This document shows positions 1-11,699 of a stretch of DNA of 64,000 bases, piece after piece. Source of the stretch: Leptidea sinapis (Eukaryota; Arthropoda; Insecta; Lepidoptera; Pieridae); NCBI RefSeq assembly GCF_905404315.1, contig NC_066301.1:2170001-2234000 (forward strand), written 5' to 3'. The position numbers were made by a program, and so were the translations under genes. Every line of letters starts with the position of its first letter. The stretch's first letter is position 1. The notes beneath the pieces were generated by a model, which saw nothing but the letters and a program-made list of their open reading frames with translations, was not told the DNA's origin and did no database searches.

Positions 1-61
1 AATGATAAAGTTGAAATGTAGAACAAAACATAATGAAAAATCCTAAATTTCCTTAAATGTA

Positions 62-1022
62 CCTTGAAAGGCATAAAAGGCATTTATTTTCTCAAAATTG
101 ATTCCTTTCGGATTCGTTTTGATGTAAATTCTAATATACTAGATACTATTGCCGCTTCGGAAACAAATGGCGCTCTGAGAGAGAAGAAGCGGCGCTAGAC
201 ACTCTCCCAGCATTTTTTTTTGCGCTCTTTGTAATAAAAATATACAATATTGTACTGTCATTGCTATTGCTATAAAATAATCATAATCTAGTCCCAGGCT
301 GTCCGATCACTTAGATATTCAGCTGTGGAGTGATAGGTTTACGACTGAGCCATTTTTTAATAAAACATTTAAATTTATTTATAGATATTGCCTGAACAGT
401 GGCTTGGACTTTTTTATAAAAGTGTATACATTTACGCCTAAAGGTAATATGTATCTTTAAAGCCTACTAGAGTTAGTCACAAGCAATCCCTTATTTCTAG
501 TGTTGTAAAAGTGAAAATCACTATTAAGAGCAAAAAGGTGACGATTTTTGTGCGCGTATATTAAATTTTCATACTGACAATGAAGAATCATAATATTTAT
601 TTCCTTAAATTTTTCTTTGAGAGACTCTCTATAACCAAGCTCTCTTTTGCAGACCAAATACTATATCAATGTCAGCAGCATGACCCCACAGTAAAATACC
701 ATAGTAAACTAATCTAGCGGTCGCAACATTAGTGTACTCTCTAATCTTTAACTGCATATGCCGCAGAGCTGAGTCTATCTGCTAGTTGGGCAATATGTGG
801 ACCCCACTTAAGCTTTTTATCTAACGTGATACCCAATAAGACCGTAGTGTCCACAAGTTCCAATCTCTGGTCGTTTATAAGTACGTTGGTTTGTACCTCC
901 GCCGTGTTTGGTGTAATGAACCGTAAACACTTTGTTTTTTTACTGTTTAAGTGCAGATTATTCGTCTCAAACCAACGCACTGTAATACGATTTTTTTTTA
1001 TTTCCATGGCTTTGTTCACATA
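62..1022 (-). mobile_element. LINE 3' portion, family T (CR1/Jockey-like RT), truncated
   Basis: Minus-strand remnant of a non-LTR retrotransposon. 741-1019 encodes the RT thumb (LHLNSKKTKCLRF, LGITLDKKLKWGPHI, SSAAYAVK). 457-657 continues with the C-terminal part ending in FHFYNTRNKGLLVTNSSRL. The 3' end near 62-90 carries TTTATGCC units. Stops and frame changes separate the two reading frames, so it is dead. The same 3' end recurs at 15133, 18832/23774, 50360 and 58923. Confidence 0.8.
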
Positions 1023-1039
1023 ATTAAAAAAAACACTTT

Positions 1040-1345
1040 TTTAATCGTAATTAGTATTTCCTTCAACAAAATTTTTATATTCATCTGCCATTTATCGGAC
1101 ATTCCCTTTTGCGTTAATCCAACAATTTGTTGTTGGATATTACTTCAAAAATGGTTTAACAATTTTAGCCAAATAATTTATATCAAAATATGTGAAAATA
1201 TCATGAAATTATCAGTTTGTGAAATAAATGCTATACTAATTCATGATAAATAAAAATTGAAAGTTCTTAAGTTGTAAGTATTTATAGCCTGACTAATAAT
1301 ATAGTTCTTCCGACCGTAACAGTTGAAACGAAAGTGTATCAAGGA
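1040..1345. repeat. Diverged direct repeat, first copy
   Basis: About 300 bp sharing ordered blocks with 4520-4790: TTTATCGGACATTC, ACTTCAA.AATGGTTTAA, ATGATAAATAAAAAT.GAAA, GCCTGACTAAT, and ACAGTTGAAACG. No coding potential. A 9-bp-arm hairpin (ATCCAACAA/TTGTTGGAT) sits at 1118-1139. An old unnamed repeat or local duplication. Confidence 0.5.
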
Positions 1346-1789
1346 TAAAACTACCAGTGTGTATCGTATTCATTAATATATTTAGTCTGGCCATAAATAC
1401 TGTTACAATTAAAAATAAACAAAATATTACATTTGAATTTGGAATCTGTCATTATTATATGATTGTTCATTGAGTTTTCTCATTTTGGCGCCAATATATT
1501 GTACAATATTTAGGGGTATTAAAATGGAGTGGGGTGATACAGAGAACTGAATCGCTGTGATTGCATTACATGAAGTAGGTATGGAGCCAAATGCAATTTT
1601 TTATACTCTATTGTTATTATATTGCAGCCATAGAGACCACTTCGAATAAGCTTTTAATATTTTAAATTGTTTTAAATTTATGTATTTAACTAACACACTG
1701 TAAAAGTAATAAATGTTTTTTGCAATAGAAATATTTTTCTTTGTTTCAGTATTTATTAGTAGTAGTTAGTAGCAAGACTAGGTATGACC
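1346..1789. other. Intergenic, nothing recognised
   Basis: AT-rich sequence without open reading frames of note, RNA signatures or clear repeats. Confidence 0.5.
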
Positions 1790-3020
1790 TAACATAAAAA
1801 TCAAAATCATTTTATTCAAGTAGGTCACGGAAATGACACTTAAAAATGTAAAAAAAATATTTTTCTTATTGAATTTACCGCTACTTCGTTAAGGGTTGAG
1901 CTAATGAGAAGATGTAGCAAGAAACTCATTGCCACTTTTTTATATCAAGATTTACATTTCTATCGATTTACAAATCATTTGAATTACAATATAATATGTA
2001 AAATGATGCAACAAACAAACTCAAACGTCAAATAGTCAAAATATATATATATATATATATATTTATATTTATGCTCATCTATATATATGAGCATGACTCA
2101 TGAGCCAGATATCGCCTCCCTGGACGATATTTAGGGAAGGGAACGACCCGTCCCACGTTGCCACCACAAGCTGTGACATTTAAGCAAGCATGATGAAAAC
2201 TGTCACAAGAACTCAACCAAATAACAAAAAATAAGAATGTTCATCTACAATATATTCAACAACACTCACTAAACACCTCTACTTACAATTTGAACAGTTT
2301 GCTTATAGTATAATTATTCATAATTATAAATACTGTTATTTTTAATTAAGGATAATTAAAGCTCAAATCCTTTAGAACAATTCATACCCAAGCTTTCTTA
2401 TCATCTAAATAATCCTACTACTAATACTAATAATAATAATGTAATACGATTTTTCCATAAGTTTATGTTTAATATAGGCTTTGAACTTGTTAAGGGACAT
2501 TTCCATTATGTTCTCAGGAAGCTTATTATAAAATCTAACGCAATTACCGATAAATGACTTGTCGAGTTGCCTACAAGTGGGCATTAACAGTTTATTTTTG
2601 TTTCTAGTATTAATATTATGTTTTTCATATACCTTTTGAAATTTATTGCCATTTTTATGAACATATTATGCTAAATTTCCATATATATATGTTGGTTAGA
2701 AACAGTCATAATTTTAAAATCTTTAAATTTAGATTTAAGCGACTCGCTTGGTCCCATACCATAAATTGCCCGAACAGCTCTTTTCTGCAGCACAAAAATA
2801 GAATCAATATCAGCAGCATTATCCCGTAATATTATTTTATTTTTTTTTTTTCATAATAATATACCATATGACATAATGCTGTGAAAGTAACTAAAATAAA
2901 CCAATCTTGCAGTTTCAATGTCTGTTAAGGAACTAATCTTTTTAACTGCGTATGCAGCAGAACTTAGTCTACTCGATAAGTTTTCTATATGAGGGAGTTT
3001 GGCATCTAGCGTTATTCATC
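1790..3020 (-). mobile_element. LINE relic, minus strand, 3' half
   Basis: The 3' tail at 1790-1830 reads, on the minus strand, GAATAAAATGATTTTGATTTT, a common insect LINE end. The RT C-terminal region can be followed in broken frames at 2690-3010 (SSRLSSAAYAVKK, LLWGNAADID, FVLQKRAVRAIYGMGPSESL). Related to but distinct from family T. A pure (AT)n run lies at 2040-2062. Inactive. Confidence 0.7.
2040..2062. repeat. (AT)n microsatellite
   Basis: Uninterrupted AT dinucleotides inside the LINE relic's 3' UTR. Confidence 0.9.
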
Positions 3021-3187
3021 TATATAGTTATATAATTTATGATTGGTTTCTAAGATTATATATTTTGGTCGATATACGATTCACATAAAAGTGCAAGTAG
3101 TTACATCATTATTTTGCGTTAGAATTAGATTTGGTAAGTGTGGTAGATAGTGCCTTGAACGATGCTCAAGCAGTTAGTCTTACATAT

Positions 3188-3192
<5 letters not shown>

Positions 3193-3240
<48 letters not shown>
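3193..3240. repeat. (TA)n microsatellite
   Basis: Nearly pure TA/AT repeat with one G interruption (ATGTATATAT). Confidence 0.9.
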
Positions 3241-3241
<1 letters not shown>

Positions 3242-3413
3242 GATTTTATTATACGTATTGGTAGAGCAATAGCTTTTTTCTTGCGCTACTGTACATGAAA
3301 GAATAGGTTATTATCTTATATGTTTTATTTAAAAACAAATTTATTGATACATAATATAATATAACTATATACAACTTAATCAATTGGATTTTAACATTAG
3401 TTGCAGTGGGACA

Positions 3414-3730
3414 GTTTACCAATGGGAGGCACCTTTGCACAGGATTCCGGCTAGATAATGGGTACCACAGCGGCGCTTATTTCTGCCGTGAAGCAGAATG
3501 TGTAAGCATTACTGTGTTTCGGTCTGAAGGGTGCCATAGCTAGTGAAATTACAGGGCAAATGAGATTTAACATCTTATGCCTCAATGTGACGAGCGCAGT
3601 TGTAGTGCCGCTCATAATTTTGGGTTTTTCAAGAATCCTGAGCGGTACTGCATTGTAATGGGTAGTGCGTATCAATTGCCATCAGCGGAACGTCCTGCTT
3701 GTCTCGACACTTATTGTCATTTAAAAATAT
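3414..3730 (+). repeat. About 300-bp interspersed repeat, family P
   Basis: Starts near TTTACCAATGGGAGGC and includes CTTTGCACAGGATTCCGGCT, TTCTGCCGTGAAGCAG, CTTATGCCTCAATGTGACG, TTCAAGAATCCTGAGCGG and CATCAGCGGAACGTCCTGCT. Further copies: 7665-7968 (minus), 15085-15130 plus 15631-15750, 29466-29745, 48590-48815, 51548-51860 (minus), and a fragment at 4250-4325. Non-coding. The length and 5' truncations suggest a SINE or a LINE 3' end moved in trans; no Pol III boxes were identified. Confidence 0.75.
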
Positions 3731-3827
3731 CAATTATCATCCATCTTTACGAGTTTTCTAATATCATTATCATGTTCAAAAATTAATACTATAAGGCTTT
3801 TGTTAGGTAACTGAAATAACAAAACAC

Positions 3828-3878
3828 TTTTAAGTCGGTTTTTCAAACGTCAAGTACGTTTGAAAAACCGACTTAAAA
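3828..3878. repeat. Perfect hairpin, mini-MITE
   Basis: Two perfectly complementary 23-nt arms (3828-3850 and 3856-3878; arm core AAGTCGGTTTTTCAAACG) around a 5-nt loop CAAGT. Probably a minimal MITE consisting only of its inverted ends. Confidence 0.8.
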
Positions 3879-3997
3879 AACTGAAACGTATAAAATAATT
3901 CATTAAATATTTAATTTAATTACACCTCTTATGCACATCTTTAATATTAATAAAATACTGTTAATTGTATGTGCCACCTAATGATAGGGTTTAAGTC

Positions 3998-4078
3998 AGT
4001 GCCGGACCGATCGTCGTGAAGATCTTTGGGCGAGGCCTTTGTCCAGCAGTGGACGTCTTCCGGCTGATGATGATGATG
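3998..4078 (+). mobile_element. RTE-1 LINE 3' tail fragment
   Basis: Contains GATCTTTGGGCGAGGCCTTT, GTCCAGCAGTGGACGTCTTC and CGGCTGATGATGATGATG, the 3' terminus of the same RTE family found at 37098-38755 and 54415-58320. Plus orientation. Followed by (CCGGTG)n at 4077-4096. Confidence 0.8.
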
Positions 4079-4249
4079 CCGGTGCCGGTGCCGGTGCATT
4101 ACATCATCAACGCAAACAAAAATATTCATAAAAAATGTTTGTAAAATGAAAAATACTGGGCCAAACTATGTCAAATTCTTATGGGACCAAATCGCAAACA
4201 CTGCGCATCAATTAATCACGTAGGTTGGTTTAAAAATCTCAGCGTAATC

Positions 4250-4325
4250 TCACTAGCTACGACGCCGTTCCAGCCGTAAGCAAGTATAATTACTGCCTCA
4301 CGATAGCAAAAGAAACCTCCCTGAA
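4250..4325 (-). repeat. Family P repeat, degraded fragment
   Basis: CTCACTAGCTACGACGCCGTTCC and ATTACTGCCTCACG match the middle of family P in reverse orientation. Badly eroded. Confidence 0.45.
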
Positions 4326-4444
4326 ACTGGTAATATAAGCCTCCCCTCTGTATGTATGTATATTATGTGATTTCATAAGTATATACAAATCATGAGTGTG
4401 GGACTGGTTATTAAAATACTTGCCCTTTCTTAGCATGTAATAAG

Positions 4445-4870
4445 TTCACCCACCTTTAAACAGACAATAGAAAACTATTTTAAATTGTGGAAGATTCTAC
4501 GATATCTTATTATTTACGATTTATACTTCAATTAACATCATTAATTGTTATTACAATCCTCTTTGTTATTTATCGGACATTCTGTTTCTCATCATCGTTG
4601 AAAACTACTTCAACAATGGTTTAATTAAGTAAGTATATCTAATAATATATAGCAAACATTTTAAGTATAAACACTGCAAATTTATGATAAATAAAAATCG
4701 AAACTTCTTAAAAATACTCTTATATTTGTGGCCTGACTAATTATTTATAGTTCTTCTGACCTTAACAGTTGAAACGTGTGTACGTGTACAAAAAGCGCGT
4801 AATAGATGACCTTCAACCAGACAATAGAAAACTAAATTTAATTATCTACGCTATCTAATATGCAGCGGCC
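4445..4870. repeat. Diverged repeat, second copy plus start of a tandem third
   Basis: 4520-4790 matches 1040-1345. The lead-in CAGACAATAGAAAACTA at about 4462 recurs at about 4820, so a second unit of roughly 355 bp seems to begin in tandem. No coding potential; origin unknown. Confidence 0.45.
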
Positions 4871-5099
4871 ATGTTACAAAAACGGCAAACAAAAATATCA
4901 TTGTTACAAAACTAATTATAGTGACGAATTTTGAACCGCTTGCCTTGCACGAGTCTCCGGATCAAGAATAAATTTTGATAAAATTAATATAATAATAATA
5001 ATTTGACGTAATATCTCGTGGGAGAATTCGACTGCTGGTAGCAACCCGAACTGCTATGAATACTCAATGTGATAAGCGGTAGAAATTGGCAAGATCGCG

Positions 5100-5325
5100 C
5101 TTTCTTTCTTTAAGGAAGACAAACGATCGGACGGGTCACCTGGTGTTAAGTGATCACCGCCACCCACATTCTCTTGCAACACCAGAGGAATCACAGGAGC
5201 GTTGCCGGCCTTTAAGAAAGGTGTACGCACTTTTTTTGAAGGTACCCATGTCATATCGTCAAAGAAACACCGCACAAAGAAGTTCTTTCCACAGCTATGT
5301 AGTACGTGGAAGAGTTGTATACAAA
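5100..5325 (-). mobile_element. LINE 3' end, family Q (Jockey/CR1-like)
   Basis: On the minus strand it encodes MTWVPSKKVRTPFLKAG..PVIPLVLQENVGGGDH, a very common lepidopteran LINE C-terminal tail. Further family Q pieces: 18360-18420, 24650-25140, 39040-39330 and 63885-64000. Truncated at 5'. Confidence 0.75.
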
Positions 5326-5499
5326 AGGGTACTATAAAATATCTGAATATCTAGATCTAAAGAAACCTAGGGACTGAACTGCCGTGCTGTTACATGTCTG
5401 TCTCAGTTTGATAAATGTCATTACAGTTATATAATTTATTTATTAACATTGTTTTTATTACTATTTAAAAATGTTCTATAATATATATAAATGTTCTAT

Positions 5500-5536
5500 A
5501 AATAACTTCCTTGATTCCCGAAATTTTCAGTGTCGC
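5500..5536 (+). mobile_element. Solo mariner terminal end
   Basis: CTTCCTTGATTCCCGAAATT plus TTCAGTG is the same terminal sequence as the right end of the mariner at 11700-12435. Nothing else of the element was recognised here. Confidence 0.6.
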
Positions 5537-5556
5537 CCTCGTACAGTAACCAGTAC

Positions 5557-5917
5557 TGTTTAAAACGGAACGCAATCCCGTATACTGTCAGCCGCATTTT
5601 TTGACGCAGCATTCAAATGAGTGTATTAAAGTTTTCTAGTTCATTTAAAAAAACTGTTGTTGGAGTACTGTCAGACAAAAAATATTAGGCGTAAAAGTTA
5701 GGCATTCGAGTGGTTTTGACTGATCACGTGATCAAAGTACTGCGAGTACCTTACCTCGAAAACGCCAGTGCTCACAGTAGATTATGGCGACGTTTTATGA
5801 CATCATATTTTTCCCTAGAGTACTGCGGCAGTATACTGGCAGTCCATAACGGAACAAATGTTTCTACATTGATAGCACTGTGCAGTGCTCGTAGTGCATA
5901 TCGGAACTTACCCTAAA
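5557..5917 (+). repeat. Repeat X, first copy
   Basis: Roughly 360 bp sharing near-identical sequence, inverted, with 24098-24462. Landmarks: CCCGTATACTGTC, CATTCAAATGAGTGTATTAA, TGATCACGTGATCAAAGTAC (TGATCACGTGATCA is a perfect palindrome), GAGTACTGCGGCAGTATACTG, GTGCATATCGGAAC. A 68-codon frame is open in both copies, but stop positions and composition do not suggest a gene. Probably a non-autonomous transposon. Confidence 0.7.
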
Positions 5918-6214
5918 TATCTAATTTAGATTATGTATGTTGTAACGTATCGCTATTTTTTAAAACTACTATCTCCATTATCCTCCATATATTTTACACG
6001 ATTGGGAAAAAAATAAAACATTATGTTGAACAGTCTTTTCTAGGTGAATGTTTGGGGAAATACTTACACAAGTTTTAAAGGGAAACACTTAGGCATACCG
6101 CGTCATTCATTGATCCAAGAATACATTATAACACTATCGCGACACTATGACATATAAGGCGTAATTTACAGACTGAAGGACAATTTGTATAAGAACAAAT
6201 GAAATTACTTCAAG
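5918..6214. other. Intergenic, nothing recognised
   Basis: AT-rich; no frames, RNA or repeat landmarks identified. Confidence 0.5.
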
Positions 6215-6425
6215 TCAAAGTCAAATAAACGTTATTCAAATAGGCTTAAACTAAGTCCTTATGAATCGTCACTATAAATGTCTCTTATAAATTACTGAAT
6301 TTACCTTATGTTCAGAAAAAGAAGGGCTCGTGAGAAGAACATAAAAGAAACTCAACGGCCACTCTTCTGAATCAATCAGTGTTTTACAATACCTATACCT
6401 ACCTACTAACATAACAAATTAGTTT
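6215..6425 (-). mobile_element. LINE 3' UTR fragment
   Basis: Ends on the minus strand in ATAACGTTTATTTGACTTTGACTTG, a typical LINE 3' terminus. Related sequence in plus orientation lies at 49860-49970 (AATAAAGTTTATTTGACTTTGAC). Non-coding. Confidence 0.6.
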
Positions 6426-6653
6426 GTAAGGCGTTTTAAATATCAAGTATTTCATAAAACGTAATAAAAATTATCTATATAAATTGTCGTGTATTGGATG
6501 CATCAACCTTAAAACCTTGAATTCAATGCTCGATACTTCGTGAACATAATGATCGTTATTGATGATGTCACAATATTAGTAATCGCATCAAACAAATACA
6601 TGCAACTATTTATTTACTGTAACAGATCGACTGGTACATTTATGGATACTTAT

Positions 6654-7018
6654 CACGGACGAGTAAAAAAGTAAGGACTCCGTGTCACCTTACATAACAA
6701 AACAGTGAGGCACCAAAACAAGCCGGTAAACGTGTAAATATATAGCCCCACGCACGCTTACACTAATACAAGCCGATCGGCCGCCATTATAAGATTTGTC
6801 ATCGTCTGTGACACATCAGTTTGCGTCGCAATAAAATATTTTAAAAATGCCGTCGTGCGTTTTGAAAAAGAGTAAAAACAATAATATAAAGTTTTAACGG
6901 ATTGAAATGGAGAAAAAATTGTGTAACTGATATACCCCGTAACTGCACACACACTAGCATAAAGGTGCTTCAATCGCTAATATCACGGCGCGAATCCTTA
7001 TTTTTTTACTAGTCCGTG
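6654..7018. mobile_element. MITE with CACGGACTAGTAAAAAA ends
   Basis: Left end CACGGACGAGTAAAAAAGTA and right end, read in reverse complement, CACGGACTAGTAAAAAAATA form imperfect terminal inverted repeats over about 28 bp. The interior is non-coding (365 bp total). The paired ends also occur fused back to back at 41526-41555. Confidence 0.75.
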
Positions 7019-7664
7019 GATTTGCTATGTTTTTTTCTTCGTAATCTATGTATGACGTGTCTGTTACCAAAATCTCAATCACATTAATACAAAGTCACTT
7101 TTCAAGAAAGTTTAGTATAAAACTACTTCCATCCATGTTTCATGAATGAGGTTATAGAAATCTTTGTTCGTTCGAGCATTGTGTTGCTATATGAAACTTT
7201 TCCATTGAAGTTTCACTTTCTTAGTTTCGCTCGACAAGACCTCGACGTCTCTTCAATATGGACTTCAATAATGAGAAAAGGTCTTGCCAAGAGGTTATAC
7301 GATTCGTTGTGTTTGGCATTTAGTATTTCATAGTAAAACCATCCCTTATTATTTCGATATGTCGTTGCTAGATTTGTCTTTTCGGTGGTATTAAGGCTGT
7401 ACTTAATTAATTATACCTACTTGTCAATTAGATATAAGTACAACCTTAGTATCCAACCCTACTATGTGGTACGATTAATAATAATATGACTTCTTATCAT
7501 TTTACACCCATACTTTCCTTTTTCTAATACTGATATATATGTATATATATATCTATGCATAGCATTGTTAGTGTTCATTCTTCCAGTTTAAATTATTCCA
7601 AATGAATATTATTAGAAGCTGTAAAATATTATTGATTATTTGTGCCAATTAATATTTCTTTTTA
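7019..7664. other. Intergenic with a small inverted repeat
   Basis: No gene. At about 7390-7450, AAGGCTGTACTTA and TAAGTACAACCTTA form an imperfect inverted repeat that may be a decayed mini-MITE. A short ATAT run is at about 7534-7550. Confidence 0.4.
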
Positions 7665-7968
7665 ATAAAAAGCGAGACGAGCAGGACGTTCAGCTGATGG
7701 TAATTGTTACGGCCTGCCCATTACAATGCAGTGCCGCTCGGAATTATAGAAAAACCCAAAAACTCTGAGCGGCTGGTGTTGTGGTCAATTGCACTCGTCA
7801 CCTTGTATCATAAGTTGTTAAATCTCATTAGTCCAGTAATATAACTAGCTCCGGTGCCCATTCGACCGAAACACAATAACGTTAACACATTACTGCCTCA
7901 CGGCAGAACTAGGCGCCGTTTGTGTATCATAATATAGCTGGCATCTTGTGCGAAGGAGCCTACTACTG
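7665..7968 (-). repeat. Family P repeat, minus orientation
   Basis: Reads CGAGACGAGCAGGACGTTCA, CTGATGGTAATTG, CATTACAATGCAGTGCCGCT and CACATTACTGCCTCACGGCA in order; this is the reverse complement of the copy at 3414-3730. Confidence 0.75.
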
Positions 7969-8339
7969 GTTATGTTATCAAAGGAAAATAATAAAATTTA
8001 ATAAGATATATTATTATGCGTTATTATAACTTTTAATTTATTGTTTAACAGTTTTGACACAAATCGGAAGGGTGAATCTGACTGACCTGTAAATATTTCT
8101 TCAAGAATCAGTGATGTTGTTGACATGACATGTTATTAATCAATTTAGGTAAAGTTTAATTATTTATTTTAAAATGTGTGGTAGAACAAGGCAAACATCA
8201 GTAGAGATAGTCCTACTAAAATCTTCTCTTTCATGGCATGCGTCCGTACAGAATGGGATGTCGCTATGCCAACTTAATGGCTGACAGGCTTGCCCTGCAT
8301 GTTTCAGTATGACAACTGTCTCTGTTAATGATTATTCTC

Positions 8340-8808
8340 ATATTAAAACTTTACATATAAAATTCTCGTATCACAATGTTAGTTACCTTACTCCTCCGAA
8401 ACGGATTTACTGATTTTTACCAAATGTTATATGCATATTTAGTAGGTCTGAGAATCGGCTACTATCTATTTTCATACCCCTAAGTGATAAGGGTTGTTCA
8501 CCCTTAACATTTTTTTTTAATTTTTGGACAATTATTTTTTGTTTTTATTTTATTATGATTCACCATTGAAAAATGCATACAACTTAAAATTTTCGCCCTT
8601 CTACGATCGATAAATCGAATCGAAAATAGTTCTGCTATTTTTGTATCGCTATTTTTACATTATTCTGTTCCATTCACAAAACCGCTTGGTTGCAAGTTAG
8701 CAATCGAATACAATAATTATAGTACGATATATTTGGAACGTCCGAGAATCAGTTGCATCTATTTCCTATATGTATCGGCAATACAACGTTTGCTGGGTCA
8801 GCTAGTAC
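8340..8808 (+). mobile_element. Putative non-autonomous Helitron-like insert
   Basis: Contains CTCCTCCGAAACGGATTTAC, AGGTCTGAGAATCGGCTACT and GTTGTTCACCCTTAACA, and ends GGCAATACAACGTTTGCTGG then GTCAGCTAGT. A CTAG end followed by T fits Helitron-type termini. The class call rests on general familiarity with such insect repeats and is not proven; no Rep/helicase is present. Confidence 0.45.
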
Positions 8809-9130
8809 CTATCATATAACATTCACATAGTGATGCTTGAAATGTAGGTGAAAACAATATGATTGATAGTGAAAAAGCCATGAAATAATTTAAAAATTTA
8901 CATAATATGAAACGTCAGCGGCGCAATATGCATGAACCAGTGCGCCCTAATCTGCCACGTCCTGATGTGTCTTCAGTTTTCGAAGTCATAATATAATGTA
9001 CGTTAACTGGACGCCTTATAATGTCGGCAATGTTCTATTGTTTATTCCTCACCTGGTTGTAAGAGAGTCTATTGGCCGCGTTAAACACAGACCCGAATGT
9101 ATGCTCTTTTGTCCTTTTCTTCCATTAATT
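8809..9130. other. Intergenic, nothing recognised
   Basis: No reading frame or repeat structure identified before the LINE endonuclease remnant. Confidence 0.45.
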
Positions 9131-9134
9131 ATTC

Positions 9135-11690
9135 AAGTGTGTATTTAACATTATTATAGCTATTTACATCCCACCAAATGTATCTGACGATGTCTATGTC
9201 AATTTTTTTGACACATTACCAAACCAAATGAACAGGAGTTCCGTTAAGAAGTTCATTATTGTTTGTGACTTCAATCTGTCATCTATTGACTGGATTAGGT
9301 CTCAGGATCACATAGATATATCCGATAAATGCCCACTATCGACACCAGAATTCATTTGCAACAGTTTATGTTATTAACTAATAGTTTTCAGTACAACCCA
9401 TTTAAAAATCACTTCAACAAATAAATTACTTGACCTAGTCATTAGCAATGTAAACTGTCAAATATTGCAATCCAGTAAATCTCTAGTTAATATTGATGCA
9501 TACCACCCACCCATATATATTTTAACATTTTTTAATATATTAACTCCACTACTAAAAAAAAACGTTATGAGGTATAATTTTAATTAGGCTATATATCAAT
9601 TAACTAGGAGATTGACAATACTGATTGGGACTCGGTACTAAAAGACACATCCTGTGAGCTATCCGTAGCAAAGTTATATGAAATCATTAATACTACTATT
9701 AAAAATAACATTCCGCTTTCAAATCTTAAAAATATGTCATTTCCCATTTGGTTTTCACCGTCTCTAATACACATTTTTAAAATAAATCCCGAGCATGGAG
9801 TAGGTGGAAGAAATATAATAATATCTCGGATTATGAAACTTTCTCCATCTTTAGAAAATGTTTCAAGAAAGAATGCGGATTATGTTACAAAAGGTACATT
9901 AGTTCTGTAGAGGATAGTGTTCACTCTAATATTAAATATTTTATGTAGCCAACAGTAAAAAAAAGATTGGTATTCCACATCATATGACGTACAAAGAAGG
10001 AGAGGAGAACCTCTAGTAATCCTGAAACTATTTGCGATATGTTTTCTTCTTTTTTTGAATCTTCTTATGAGCCATCAAGTCTTAATTTAGATAACTGGGC
10101 CCTCGCTTTATGCACAAACACTAATAACACTAATGTAAGTAATCTGAGTGTCACATTATCAGAAATAAAAATTAAACTGAAATCTCTCGACTTTAAAAGG
10201 ACGGGACCTGACGGAATTCCAGCTAGGTTTCTTAAAAATACATGGGAAACCATTTCCTATCCAATACAAATAATATTTAATAAATGTCTGAATAAAGGAA
10301 TATTCCCTAGCGTTTGGAAGGTAATGTCATTTTTGTCAAAGGTCTTTGAGAATCTTGTACATGATAAAATTTACCCCCTAAATCACAACAATATATTAGA
10401 ACAACAGCAAGGCTTTGTCAAGGGAAGATCAACCACAACAAATTTTATTTTATTCACGACTCACGACGATATTATTGGATAAAATCTCCTGCAATGGCAT
10501 AAAAGGCAACCTGCTTCGTTGGTTTGCACCCTATATTACTAACAGTACCCAGAAAATCGTCATTAGTGGTTATGAGTTCGTCCTGTTAATGTAACATCCG
10601 GTGTTCCTCAGGGATATATTTTAGGATCTTTTCTATTCGTTCTATTTATTAATGATATTCACACATGTTTATTAAATTCAAAATTCTTACTTTATTCAGA
10701 CGACCTGAAGATATATAAAAGTATATCAAATCCTTCTTATACTATTCTCTTGCAACAGGACTTAAATAGACTCACCGACTATTGCAACGCCAATAAATTG
10801 TTCCTGAGTATTCCCAAGTGCCACTCTATAACGTTTTATAAAAAAAGAAATATTATTACCTCCCAATATTCCCTTTGCAGTTCAAATCTAGCTAAAATGT
10901 GTAGTGTCCGTGATCTTGGCATACAGCTTGACTCATAACTACATTTAGACTAGCACATTAACAATATTGTAAACAATGCACATAAGATGTTTGAATTTGT
11001 CATGCGCGTATCCCGCCAGTTTAAACAACATACAACATTCATAACACTTTACAAATCACTAATACGTTCTCAACTTGAATACGCTGTACAGGTCTGGGAT
11101 CATCTGTACAGTAAATATACCGATATGATTGAGACTATACAGCGTAAATTTCTAAAATCAATTCATTATAGATGTTACCAATCTAAATTATCATACCCTG
11201 ATCTGCTACAAAAATATAACTTACAGACCCTAAAGTCCAGAAGGAAACTTCTTGGGGCTAAAACATTATATGGATTATGTAACAACAAATAATATGACTG
11301 CCGTGATTTAGTACACAATCTAAATTTCCAGGTCCCAAGAGTTGTATGTCAGCGCAGTGTACGAAATCGTCCCCTTTTTGCAGTTAGCCCAATTCGGACC
11401 AACTCCGGCAAACGCGCGCCTCTCCAGCGCCTCATTAGCACACACAATGAAATCTTTTCAGATATTGACATATTAGGTTTATCGGAATTACAATTCAAAT
11501 CAGCAATTAATAGCACATTGAAACAGCATCAACTTAATAAATTTTATTAAATTAAATTTAAACTTAAATCTCATGGTTATTAAATTAAGTATTCTCATTG
11601 GAGATTGTAAGCAACATCGTTTGTAATAATCTCTTGATCGTAATAATCGCATTATTAGAGTCTGCTTTTCTTTCTTGTTATCTAACACTT
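9135..11690 (+). mobile_element. Dead CR1-like LINE (EN and RT remnants)
   Basis: 9155-9420 reads as endonuclease in broken frames (AIYIPPN, KKFIIVCDFNLSSIDW). 10039-10482 is the RT finger/palm (TGPDGIPARFLKNTWE, then GFVKGRSTTTNF). 10690 onward reads LLYSDDLKIYKS (YADD-box region, Ala changed to Ser). 10750-10938 and 10987-11292 cover the thumb and C-terminus (DLGIQLDS, SLIRSQLEYAVQVWD). Several stops and frameshifts; inactive. Same broad clade as the intact element at 19063-23773. Confidence 0.85.
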
Positions 11691-11699
11691 ATTTACATA

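Noticed and set aside
3193..3240. Replication origin or promoter suggested by the long TA run
   Set aside because: A plain dinucleotide microsatellite; no supporting signals.
4021..4096. Short coding repeat (His/Arg-rich 60-codon minus frame)
   Set aside because: The frame is produced by RTE tail ATG repeats and a (CCGGTG)n microsatellite.
5710..5916. 68-codon frame conserved with the minus frame at 24297-23932, suggesting a small gene
   Set aside because: The match extends equally into non-coding flanks and the whole segment is a repeat; the frame ends at different places in the two copies.
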